A stretch of DNA of 64,000 nt, from assembly GCF_039655745.1 (NCBI RefSeq), contig NZ_JBBYXI010000002.1:1-64000 (forward strand). Reading direction: 5' to 3'. A model generated the notes under the pieces. It saw only the letters and a list, made by a program, of their open reading frames with translations. It made no database searches and was not told the origin of the DNA. Shown piece after piece: positions 18,722 through 26,108 of this stretch (the stretch's first letter is position 1; every line of letters starts with the position of its first letter). Source of the DNA: Hohaiivirga grylli. Lineage in GTDB: Bacteria > Pseudomonadota > Alphaproteobacteria > Rhizobiales > Beijerinckiaceae. A program made the position numbers and the translations under genes.

Positions 18722-18868
18722 TAACTAAATGTCAATATCCTGTGGGTTTTGTGCTGGGAATACGTATTTGCCGCTTTCTCACCTTAACTTCAGTGATTGT
18801 TTGAGATAGTACTAAAGTAGTCAAATGGCTGTTTTGTTGCCATTTGCTAAACTCAAGGAAGCTTTGAA

Positions 18869-19657
18869 ATGTCAGATCAGAATGTTTCGCTAATCCCTAG
18901 TTTAAAAGGAAAAAAGGGATTGATCGTCGGTATTGCCAACGAACAATCCATCGCATGGGGATGTGCTAAAGCCTATAAAGCACTCGGTGCGGAGCTTGCT
19001 GTAACTTACCTGAACGAGAAGGCTGAGCGTTTTGTGCGCCCTCTGGCCGAGCAGATTGATGCATCCATCATATGTCAGGCAGACGTGACACGTCCGGGTG
19101 AAATGGAAGCTGTATTCGCAGAAGTTGAAAAAAAGTGGGGTAAGCTCGACTTCCTTCTGCATGCCATTGCTTTTGCCCCAATGGATGATCTGCATGGCCG
19201 TGTTGTTGACAGCTCCCGCGATGGCTTCCTGCTGGCAATGGATGTTTCCTGTCACTCGGTCATTCGTATGGCAAAAATGGCAGAGCCTCTGATGAAAGAT
19301 GGCGGTGCTATTCAGACTGTCAGTTATCTTGGCTCTGAAAAGGTCGTCGATAACTACAACATGATGGGCCCGGTTAAGGCTGCCCTTGAAAGTGTCGTCC
19401 GTTACCTTGCCGCCGAGCTCGGCCCAAAGAGCATTCGCGTCAATACCATTTCACCCGGCCCACTCAAGACCCGTGCCGCAAGTGGTATTGGCAAGTTCGA
19501 TGAACTGATCGAAAAGGTCATCGCCCGTACGCCAACACATAACCTGACAACCATCGAAGAAGTCGGCGCCATGTCAGCCTTCCTGATGACAGACCTCGCC
19601 CGTTCCGTAAACGGTGAGCTAATCTACATCGATGGTGGTTACAATATGATGGGCTGA
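18869..19657 (+). CDS. fabI: FabI, NADH-dependent enoyl-ACP reductase
   Basis: A 262-residue short-chain dehydrogenase-fold enzyme that reduces trans-2-enoyl-ACP in the last step of each fatty acid elongation round. It shows the FabI cofactor loop GLIVGIANEQSIAWGCAKA, the strand LLHAIAFAP, the catalytic pair in YNMMGPVK (Tyr-x6-Lys), the loop SPGPLKTRAASGI, and the ending NGELIYIDGGYNMMG. AAGGAAG precedes the ATG. It is divergent from the MarR gene and is followed by the first CRISPR leader. Confidence 0.96.
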   Translation: MSDQNVSLIPSLKGKKGLIVGIANEQSIAWGCAKAYKALGAELAVTYLNEKAERFVRPLAEQIDASIICQADVTRPGEMEAVFAEVEKKWGKLDFLLHAIAFAPMDDLHGRVVDSSRDGFLLAMDVSCHSVIRMAKMAEPLMKDGGAIQTVSYLGSEKVVDNYNMMGPVKAALESVVRYLAAELGPKSIRVNTISPGPLKTRAASGIGKFDELIEKVIARTPTHNLTTIEEVGAMSAFLMTDLARSVNGELIYIDGGYNMMG

Positions 19658-19683
19658 TGCCCAGCCATATCCGATGCTGTTGT

Positions 19684-19708
19684 CCTTGCTCTTGCAATGA
19701 GAGCAAGG
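19684..19708 (+). terminator. Hairpin after fabI
   Basis: The 9-bp stem CCTTGCTCT / AGAGCAAGG with a 7-nt loop starts 26 bases after the fabI stop. It has no T-run behind it, so termination is uncertain. It lies between fabI and the CRISPR leader. Confidence 0.5.
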
Positions 19709-19753
19709 ATTAGAAAAATGGTGAGATCAGTACGAAAAACCACCTATCAAAAT

Positions 19754-19815
19754 CATTTTTTCTAAAGTTGAAACGGGTGTTTTCTTTTTAACCGTAATGG
19801 GTTAATAGAGGGTCG
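19754..19815 (+). promoter_or_regulatory. CRISPR leader of the upstream array (leader copy 1)
   Basis: A 62-bp AT-rich block directly abuts the first repeat of the upstream array. It matches the block at 23916-23977 at 57 of 62 positions; the differences are at block positions 11, 20, 39, 41 and 42. Both copies end GGGTTAATAGAGGGTCG right before the repeat. Conservation upstream of both arrays, and only on this side, marks it as leader and probable promoter for + strand crRNA transcription. Confidence 0.85.
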
Positions 19816-20035
19816 GTTGAGGCGAGCACCCAAATGAGGGGTGACCAAACCTCCACTGAGATACTGCACCAAAACTCAACTGTTGAGGCGAGCACCCAAA
19901 TGAGGGGTGACCAAACCCAAAAGCTTGAAAAAGAGCTGGCCGATCTGGTTGAGGCGAGCACCCAAATGAGGGGTGACCAAACCAGCCTCTAAACGCGGGT
20001 CGAGTTCATTGGGTTGAGGTGAGCACCCAAATGAG
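19816..20035 (+). CRISPR. Type VI-A CRISPR array upstream of cas13a (3 full repeats plus one truncated)
   Basis: Repeats are 36 nt: they begin GTTGAGGCGAG, contain the stem CACCC / GGGTG around a 7-nt AAATGAG loop, and end ACCAAACC. Full copies lie at 19816-19851, 19882-19917 and 19948-19983. A fourth at 20013-20035 keeps only the first 23 nt and reads GTTGAGGTGAG at its start. Spacers are 30, 30 and 29 nt (19852-19881, 19918-19947, 19984-20012). With transcription on the + strand, the stem-loop and ACCAAACC tail sit 5' of each spacer, as in Cas13a crRNAs. The truncated repeat is at the leader-distal end, as expected. Confidence 0.97.
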
Positions 20036-20161
20036 TTTTTGGCATCTTGATGCGTCGGGTTGGCAGAACTTTACGGTGTTGATCTGTTCGGAATGGCGAT
20101 AAACATGGTTGCGTCGTGAGGAAAAATTGCTAGCATTCTCTTCGCTGTCTGGAGAGAGTGA

Positions 20162-23100
20162 ATGCGCATAATCAAGCCTTATGGAAACTCTGATACTCAC
20201 GTTGCAGGCCATGCCAGGACTGGCCCGCTCAAACGTTATCTCCATCAGCGCAAGCGTGACAGTAATGCCGGAAACCAGCCGGAAGAGGTTGAGGTTTACA
20301 GGTTTGCGCTTAATCATGATGAGCTGGTTATTGCGCAATGGATATCGGTTATTGATACGGTTTTCCGTAAACCCGCGATTGGCAAAATTCCATCACAAAA
20401 ACAATATGATGATCGACTGGCTTTGGGAGATGCCTGCTGGGAGCTGATGCATCAAAAATCAGTTTTGAAGTGCTTTCGTGAGCGAGGAGAGCAAACCCAA
20501 ATGAAAGCACTGTGGGATTGGAAAATCTCACCCTATAAAAAACCATTTCCTGCAAAGAAAAAACAACAGGGTTTCCGTGGGAAGCCTATTGCCGGTTATA
20601 AGGGACGATGGCACCATGTTTTTGTTGGTCAGTATGAAAAGCCAGTTGGAAGAGCGGGCCCGCATAATCGGCAACAGGATTCTCAGGTAAATTATTCCGC
20701 TGTCGCCCTCCGTATTTATCGGCATTTATACGAAGCAGAAATGCGTATCTGCAACAAGGGGAGTTACACGACCCGTAAACAGGGGCGTATTGAAGCGCGT
20801 GCAAAAAGCATTGAAAGCAATTACCTGAAGCAGGCAGACAGGGTTCATAATGACATTGGTAATACTCTGGCAGATGAGCAGCGTAGAAATCAGTTAAAAG
20901 CTGACTATCTTGGTGCGAGTAGTATGGATGTTGCACAAGAGATTGTCATACTCGCACAGGAAATTGTGAATGGCACTTCTGATAAAGCTCTGGATGCCCC
21001 GCGCCGTTTGAACATGCAGGTTGCGGCTATCATCTTGCGTCGCAAGTATGCCGAGCTCTTTGGCTCATGCAGCATTGCAGAGGCCAGAGCTCAATCTGAA
21101 GAGCTGCTGCTTCTACATATGGCAATACGGGATTATTACAGCCGCCTGCTAAAAAAACACTATCCGCGTGGAGGCAATGCCGATGCCGTGAAGAAAAATG
21201 AACTTCACTGGATTGCTACGGTTTTGCCGCAGGATATGGACAGCCTGTTGCGGCGTGTGGGTGGGCGTAGCCGTAACCGTGATCTGAACAGCCTGGTCAG
21301 ATTGGGGCGCGTGGTTCACTATACTGCTCTCGCTCTAGGGGATACGGAGATTAGCCCTGATGTACTTGAGAGGGATGCAGGCTGGTGGACAAGTCAGGGG
21401 CAGGCACGCATCAAGCGGAGTGAAGCTTTCATCCGTATCTGGCGCCATACAATAACACTGGCAAGCCGTACCCTGACCGATTGGGCAGATCCTGAAAGGA
21501 AGGTAACAAGGGATATTCTAGGAAGTAACCAGCAGGCACAGGCCCTGAGCCATTTTCAGTCAGCAAACTTCAGGCAAAAGCTTCAGGCTCTGTTTGGGGT
21601 GCAGGCTGGTCTTTTCTTAGATGAACATAGGTCTGAATTTGAGCGCTGCGTTCTGAGCTTTGCATTGCAGGCTGTTGCCGGGCTTCGGAATACTGTTTTC
21701 CATTTCAGGGATTTGAAGAGTTTTACACAAAGCCTGAGAGAGCTCGAAAAAATAATTTGCAAGAATGAGAAAAAGGAAAAGATAACGCTTGAAACGTCAC
21801 GGGTGAAACAGGCTGTTCTGACGCTGTGGCAACAGGATAATGCCGCCTACCATGCACGTACCCGCCAGCTTATGGAAGCTGCGGACATGCACTTCTTCTT
21901 TAACGGAAAGCAGCTTAACAAATTTGCGGCAGAGCTTGCCAGTTGGCGTGATGCCGAAGAGCATCCGGAATTATCTATTCCACTGCCTCGGTTTAGCGCA
22001 ATTCTGTCCCGTTACAGTAATGCATGGTGCGGAAAAGGATCTGTTACACTTCCAGAAAAGCCAAATGCCAATGACCTTACCCAGCCATGGAGAAAATGCC
22101 AGTTTCATGCGCTGAAACTTTTATATGAGCGTCCATTTCGCTGCTGGTTTCAAAAGCTTGATAGAGATATCATCAATGAGTTGATCACCAAAGCTGTTGA
22201 ACGCAGCACACATGATGCACGGGCCGCGAATAAACAAGCCCACGCCCTTAACCCCATCGAAGCACGTGCCTCTCGCCTGCCGGGTTTAGGAGTGAATGAT
22301 ACGATTGAAGATTTTTTCGCTACGCTTTCCCGGGAAACCGCATCAGATATTGGTGTGCAGAAGGGCTATGAAAGCGATGGTGCTAATGCCAGAAAACAGG
22401 CAAACTATCTGGAGAAATTGAAACAGGATATCGTTCTTCAGGCTTTCCAGCGATATATTAAAGAGCAGGCGTTTGGTTTTATTCTTGCCCTGTCAAACCG
22501 TGATGAAAAACCGGAACGACCATTAACTGAGCTGCCGGAAATAGCACCTCCGTCAGCATCAGGAGCTGCCTCCCTATGGCAGGCTATTCTATATTTTGTG
22601 CTACACCTTGTGCCCGTTGACGAGGCCGGGCAGCTTTTACACCAGATACGAAAATGGCAGGTGCTGGTTAATAAGGCCAATGATGGGCATATCTCCGAGC
22701 CTGCAAGTGATGCCATTGAAATAGCCAATGTGCTTGAGCTTTATCTTGCAATGCATGATGCAAAATCTGAAGGTGGTATTAGCCTTGAGAATGCGAAAAA
22801 GTACGCAGGGTTATATGTGCTGGACTCAGACTTCAGCCGGATATTTACCCATGCTGATGTTGAGGCAAAACTACTGGCACCGAAGAGGGGCTTGCGGGAA
22901 ATTATCCGTTATGGTGACTTGGGCTTGCTGCTGCATCTGTCAGGCAATGCGAAAATAAAAACGGATGCGGTAGATACATTCCTCGATGAAACACGACAGA
23001 AGCAGGTTATCTCGTTGAGTGAGCAACGTGAGAAGCTACACGACACGTGGGTCAAGAGCGGAAGCCAGTTTTCTGAAGAGCAAAGGGTGGATTATGCCAA

Positions 23101-23908
23101 AGCCCTGCATGCTATTATTGCTCATCGTAATCTCTCTGCTCAGGTCACCTTGAGTGAGCATATTCGTGCGCACAGGCTTGTATTGAAAGTTCTTGGCAGG
23201 CTTGTTGATTTCTCTGGTTTGTGGGAGCGCGATCTTTACTTTGTCATGGTTGCGCTGGCGTATGAGGATGGTGTTTCGGTATATAGTTTGTTTAAAAAGG
23301 ATGGAAAGAAAGCTCTAAGAAACGGCCAAATTATCAAAGCGTTGGAAAATATGGAGTCTCAAAAAGAAAAAAGTATTCACCAAAGACTGGCGCTTTATTT
23401 TGGAGATTCTTGGGATACAAACTCAAAGAATGCACGGAATGATTTTGCACATTTTAATATGCTTCAACCTGCCGCTATTAATCAGCTGAACCTGACACTC
23501 TGTGTGCAGAACGCCCGTCGACTGATGTTTTATGATCGCAAGCTTAAAAATGCGGTTGCCCATTCAATCATTAAACTTCTGCGTCGTGAAAATTTAGAGA
23601 TTGAGTGGAAGGTGGCTGCCGATGGCGCTCTCACAGATGCAAAGGTTTCTGCCGTGCAGATAAGGCATTTGGAAAAGCAGAATAGCAGCACAAAGAAGGA
23701 AACGGTAAATCACGCGTTACACCTTAGCGAAAATCTGCATGGAGACAGTTTTATCAATATGATTGCCTGCGCTTTTGGCGGGAGGGCAGAAATGAAATCA
23801 AGTATTCTGGATAGTGATATCAATAATATCAGATTGCCGCGTGTGAAGCCGTATAATAAGGTGAACGGATTCAAAAAAAATGCTCAAAAACCTGCTGTGG
23901 AGGTATGA
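20162..23908 (+). CDS. cas13a: Cas13a (C2c2), type VI-A CRISPR RNA-guided ribonuclease
   Basis: A 1248-residue single-protein effector with two HEPN RNase motifs: R509-NTVF-H514 (context GLRNTVFHFRDL) and R1092-NDFA-H1097 (context NARNDFAHFNML). One internal and one C-terminal HEPN is the Cas13a arrangement; Cas13b has them at the two ends. Segments I recognise from Rhodobacter capsulatus Cas13a include QWISVIDTVFRKP, GYESDGANARKQANY, LLHQIRKWQ, LGRLVDFSGLWERD and MFYDRKLKNAV. The protein ends soon after HEPN2 (KNAQKPAVEV), without the C-terminal extension of the R. capsulatus protein. Cas13a cuts its own pre-crRNA and, on binding target RNA, becomes a general RNase. GGAGAG precedes the ATG. 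It lies between two arrays on the same strand, and no cas1, cas2 or accessory gene is adjacent. Confidence 0.97.
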   Translation: MRIIKPYGNSDTHVAGHARTGPLKRYLHQRKRDSNAGNQPEEVEVYRFALNHDELVIAQWISVIDTVFRKPAIGKIPSQKQYDDRLALGDACWELMHQKSVLKCFRERGEQTQMKALWDWKISPYKKPFPAKKKQQGFRGKPIAGYKGRWHHVFVGQYEKPVGRAGPHNRQQDSQVNYSAVALRIYRHLYEAEMRICNKGSYTTRKQGRIEARAKSIESNYLKQADRVHNDIGNTLADEQRRNQLKADYLGASSMDVAQEIVILAQEIVNGTSDKALDAPRRLNMQVAAIILRRKYAELFGSCSIAEARAQSEELLLLHMAIRDYYSRLLKKHYPRGGNADAVKKNELHWIATVLPQDMDSLLRRVGGRSRNRDLNSLVRLGRVVHYTALALGDTEISPDVLERDAGWWTSQGQARIKRSEAFIRIWRHTITLASRTLTDWADPERKVTRDILGSNQQAQALSHFQSANFRQKLQALFGVQAGLFLDEHRSEFERCVLSFALQAVAGLRNTVFHFRDLKSFTQSLRELEKIICKNEKKEKITLETSRVKQAVLTLWQQDNAAYHARTRQLMEAADMHFFFNGKQLNKFAAELASWRDAEEHPELSIPLPRFSAILSRYSNAWCGKGSVTLPEKPNANDLTQPWRKCQFHALKLLYERPFRCWFQKLDRDIINELITKAVERSTHDARAANKQAHALNPIEARASRLPGLGVNDTIEDFFATLSRETASDIGVQKGYESDGANARKQANYLEKLKQDIVLQAFQRYIKEQAFGFILALSNRDEKPERPLTELPEIAPPSASGAASLWQAILYFVLHLVPVDEAGQLLHQIRKWQVLVNKANDGHISEPASDAIEIANVLELYLAMHDAKSEGGISLENAKKYAGLYVLDSDFSRIFTHADVEAKLLAPKRGLREIIRYGDLGLLLHLSGNAKIKTDAVDTFLDETRQKQVISLSEQREKLHDTWVKSGSQFSEEQRVDYAKALHAIIAHRNLSAQVTLSEHIRAHRLVLKVLGRLVDFSGLWERDLYFVMVALAYEDGVSVYSLFKKDGKKALRNGQIIKALENMESQKEKSIHQRLALYFGDSWDTNSKNARNDFAHFNMLQPAAINQLNLTLCVQNARRLMFYDRKLKNAVAHSIIKLLRRENLEIEWKVAADGALTDAKVSAVQIRHLEKQNSSTKKETVNHALHLSENLHGDSFINMIACAFGGRAEMKSSILDSDINNIRLPRVKPYNKVNGFKKNAQKPAVEV

Positions 23909-23915
23909 AAAATCT

Positions 23916-23977
23916 CATTTTTTCTGAAGTTGAATCGGGTGTTTTCTTTTTAATCAGAATGGGTTAATAGAGGGTCG
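23916..23977 (+). promoter_or_regulatory. CRISPR leader of the downstream array (leader copy 2)
   Basis: The second copy of the 62-bp leader begins 8 bases after the cas13a stop and abuts the first repeat of the downstream array. It differs from copy 1 at five positions, three of them clustered at block positions 39-42. Its presence means the second array need not depend on read-through from cas13a. Confidence 0.85.
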
Positions 23978-24264
23978 GTTGAGGTAAGCACCCAAATGAG
24001 GGGTGACCAAACCATTATTAACCTGTTCTAAAGGAGTATTAGCGTTGAGGTAAGCACCCAAATGAGGGGTGACCAAACCATCAAGCCTAAATGGCCTTGC
24101 ATCACGCCCGTTGAGGTAAGCACCCAAATGAGGGGTGACCAAACCACGGTTTGATCGGTTATGCGACAAGGTGAAGTTGAGGTAAGCACCCAAATGAGGG
24201 GTGACCAAACCCCCATACAGGACATTACGTGAGCCAAGTGGTTGAGGTAAGCACCCAAATGAGG
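23978..24264 (+). CRISPR. Type VI-A CRISPR array downstream of cas13a (4 full repeats plus one truncated)
   Basis: Full 36-nt repeats lie at 23978-24013, 24044-24079, 24110-24145 and 24176-24211. A truncated copy at 24241-24264 keeps the first 24 nt. All begin GTTGAGGTAAG, differing at two bases (TA for CG) from the full upstream repeats, and keep the same CACCC / GGGTG stem and ACCAAACC end. Spacers are 30, 30, 30 and 29 nt (24014-24043, 24080-24109, 24146-24175, 24212-24240). None is shared with the upstream array. Orientation matches the cas13a gene. Confidence 0.97.
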
Positions 24265-24404
24265 TGGGTATGCTTTAGCTTCTGTTAGAGAAATTATGTT
24301 CGTTCCATAAGTCTTTGAAGTCTCTTTCAGAATGCATGAGTTTGTTGTTGTAAATTTCTGCATGCGTAATAGTGTTGAGGTTTATACAAAAAGGGGATTT
24401 CATT

Positions 24405-24779
24405 ATGATTGGTTATATTACCTTAGGGACGAATGATTTTGATGGTGCGGTTGCGTTTTACGATAAACTGCTGGAGCAGGTTGGTGCGAAGCGTGTCATG
24501 GAAACGGATAGCTTTGTTGCCTGGGGGCCTGATTTCAATGTAACCAGTCTCTCCATCATCAAGCCATATGACAAGCAGCCCGCAACGGTTGGTAATGGTG
24601 TCATGGTTGCCCTGAATGTCGATAGCCCGGCGAAGGTTGATGCTGTTTACAAGAAGGCTCTGGAGCTTGGCGGTAGCGACGAGGGTAAGCCCGGTGATCG
24701 TGGTGGTGGATTCTATGCAGCCTATTTCCGTGATCTTGATGGTAACAAGCTGAACGTATTTCATTTCCCGCAGGGGTGA
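24405..24779 (+). CDS. VOC-family (glyoxalase/dioxygenase superfamily) protein
   Basis: A 124-residue protein of the vicinal-oxygen-chelate fold: MIGYITLGTNDFDGAVAFYDKLL at the start, a central WGPDFNVTSLSIIKPYD, and a C-terminal GGGFYAAYFRDLDGNKLNVFHF with the conserved metal-site Asp/Asn region. Members include glyoxalases, dioxygenases and resistance proteins; the substrate cannot be read from the sequence. AGGGG lies 8 bases before the ATG. It is monocistronic, starting about 140 bases after the CRISPR array and ending at a strong terminator. Confidence 0.88.
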   Translation: MIGYITLGTNDFDGAVAFYDKLLEQVGAKRVMETDSFVAWGPDFNVTSLSIIKPYDKQPATVGNGVMVALNVDSPAKVDAVYKKALELGGSDEGKPGDRGGGFYAAYFRDLDGNKLNVFHFPQG

Positions 24780-24807
24780 GACGGTTAAACAAGTAGATGG
24801 CATATGT

Positions 24808-24835
24808 AAAAGGCACTCAATGGAGTGCCTTTTTT
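24808..24835 (+). terminator. Intrinsic terminator of the VOC gene
   Basis: The stem AAAAGGCACTC / GAGTGCCTTTTT with a 4-nt loop is followed by more T residues, 29 bases after the stop. Confidence 0.88.
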
Positions 24836-25069
24836 AGTCTTAGTTCAACAGTTCCCTATATAACGAGAAATAAGTCGCTAAACATAAGGTGAATACAACG
24901 AACCAATAGGCCCTGGTATAGATAAAGTAGACATAATTTCTTCGTCGTTGGTGACAGGTCTTGTTTGCTATTTGAACCGATTTTGCGTTGATGGTATTCC
25001 TAATAAATATTTTGCTTGCTGGTGGAAAAATATTCCCTGATACTAAGTTTTATTTATGAGGGAAAATTC

Positions 25070-25397
25070 ATGACAACTTGGCAATTTTTTGGATTGATTG
25101 CTCTTATTATCTGCGCATACAAATTTTGCCGTAATTATCCGATAAAAGCGGCGTAAAGAATTAATAGACAAATACGAAGATGCAGAAATTGTTGAACTAA
25201 TAATGGCGCAACAAATATGGCAAGGCATGACTTTCGAAATGCTCCTTGACAGCCTAGGGATTCCTGAAGATTGCGACCATAAAGTTTATAAGACAAAAGA
25301 AACTTATGTCTTCAAATACCATAGGTTTGGCAAAGGCCGATATAAAACAAGAGTAAAATTTGAAAATAATATGGTAGTGGGCTGGGATTTAAAGTAA
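25070..25397 (+). pseudogene. Frameshifted small membrane-anchored protein
   Basis: An ATG at 25070 opens MTTWQFFGLIALIICAYKF, a single membrane segment, then NYPIKAA and a stop at about 25154. In the +1 frame the sequence KRRKELIDKYEDAEIVELI continues without a break into IWQGMTFEMLLDSLGIPED, KVYKTKETYVFKY and the end NNMVVGWDLK. Removing one A from the AAAA run at 25144-25147 joins the two into one protein of about 108 residues with a membrane anchor plus a basic/acidic helix and a small C-terminal domain that I recall from proteobacterial proteins (IWQGMT...VVGWD). Either a one-base insertion has broken the gene or the run is a sequencing error. GAGGG precedes the ATG. An ATG at 25203 could express only the last 64 residues. 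Confidence 0.75.
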
Positions 25398-25432
25398 TTA
25401 AGCCTCACTGCAGCAAGACTTAATTATTATTC

Positions 25433-25564
25433 TCATCGGTGACAGTGGTAACCACCTGTCTTACGATTATTGTGGCAACCCTCGCTATTCAAGCCTCCAG
25501 GGTGTGCGGCTGCTATTGAAGTAAGGGCTATCAGTGAGAGGATAATTGCTGCAATCTGCTTCAT
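25433..25564 (-). CDS. Tiny secreted YHYH-type protein
   Basis: A 43-residue protein. A signal peptide MKQIAAIILSLIALTSIAAA is followed by the short mature part HPGGLNSEGCHNNRKTGGYHCHR. The pattern GGLNxxGCHNNRKTGGYHCH is a known small Cys/His domain found at the ends of secreted nuclease-like and other proteins, here on its own. It could bind a metal through its two Cys and three His. AGGG precedes the ATG at 25562-25564. It lies just downstream of another small secreted protein gene on the same strand. Confidence 0.8.
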   Translation of the reverse strand: MKQIAAIILSLIALTSIAAAHPGGLNSEGCHNNRKTGGYHCHR

Positions 25565-25574
25565 GATATCCCTA

Positions 25575-25790
25575 TCAGCGACGACGATAATGGGAACGGA
25601 CGCGCGTCTTTCCACCTGACTTCGTGCGACGGTAATGACTGCGAACATGTGTACGCGCCTCTTGATAGGATCCCTTATCAGAGCTTACGGTAATATTATT
25701 GGGTGCACTCTTTTCTGTGAAGAGAGCGCTATTGCCAGCTACTGTAGAAGCTAAAACTAACCCACCAGCTACAATCAATGATTTCCACAT
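25575..25790 (-). CDS. Small secreted basic protein with SHYRR repeats
   Basis: A 71-residue protein. A signal peptide (MWKSLIVAGGLVLASTVAGNSA) is followed by a polar linker and a C-terminal pair of repeats: THVRSHYRRTKSGG and TRVRSHYRRR. These look like the VxxYxRxDGTxVxxHxR units seen in small secreted proteins that often sit next to or inside YHYH proteins. The tail is strongly basic. Only 10 bases separate it from the following YHYH gene, so the two probably form an operon. Function unknown. Confidence 0.78.
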   Translation of the reverse strand: MWKSLIVAGGLVLASTVAGNSALFTEKSAPNNITVSSDKGSYQEARTHVRSHYRRTKSGGKTRVRSHYRRR

Positions 25791-26108
25791 ATTTCCCTCC
25801 TGCGATTATGCTGGAGAAATATATTCTATTTGAAAGAGTCTTTCAATATACGATTATGAAAATATATTATACAATTAAGTATGGTGTATTTTGCTAAAGC
25901 GCTCTTACGAGGAATTCCATGAAATAGACCGCTGTATGCGCTCTTGTTGATTCCAGTTATAGTTTTTACTGGGAAGGAATTAATGAGGAAGGAAACTCTG
26001 TAATTATAGAGTCTGAATAGACGCTTTGTTGTGGCGGTTTAGTTAATTAATATTAAGTCAGTAATTATGCCGTGGGCGCTGTCTATGTTATGAGTAGATA
26101 TGTTTGTT
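25791..26108. other. Intergenic region before the small secreted genes
   Basis: This gap of about 318 bp is AT-rich and should hold the promoter for the two small secreted genes and the 3' end of the copA-cueR transcript. I see no convincing ORF, hairpin terminator or repeat in it. Confidence 0.4.

Noticed and set aside
20162..23908. Assignment of the effector to Cas13b, Cas13c or Cas13d
   Set aside because: Cas13b has HEPN motifs at the two termini and a mirrored repeat, and Cas13d is much shorter. The HEPN spacing, length and 5'-hairpin repeat fit Cas13a. Cas13c was not favoured because the recognisable blocks match Cas13a.
23954..24363. Open reading frames on the minus strand across the downstream CRISPR array, with repeated VTPHLGAYLN units
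   Set aside because: They are read-through of the repeats; the 66-nt period is a multiple of three, so any frame free of stops in the repeat looks like a repeat protein.
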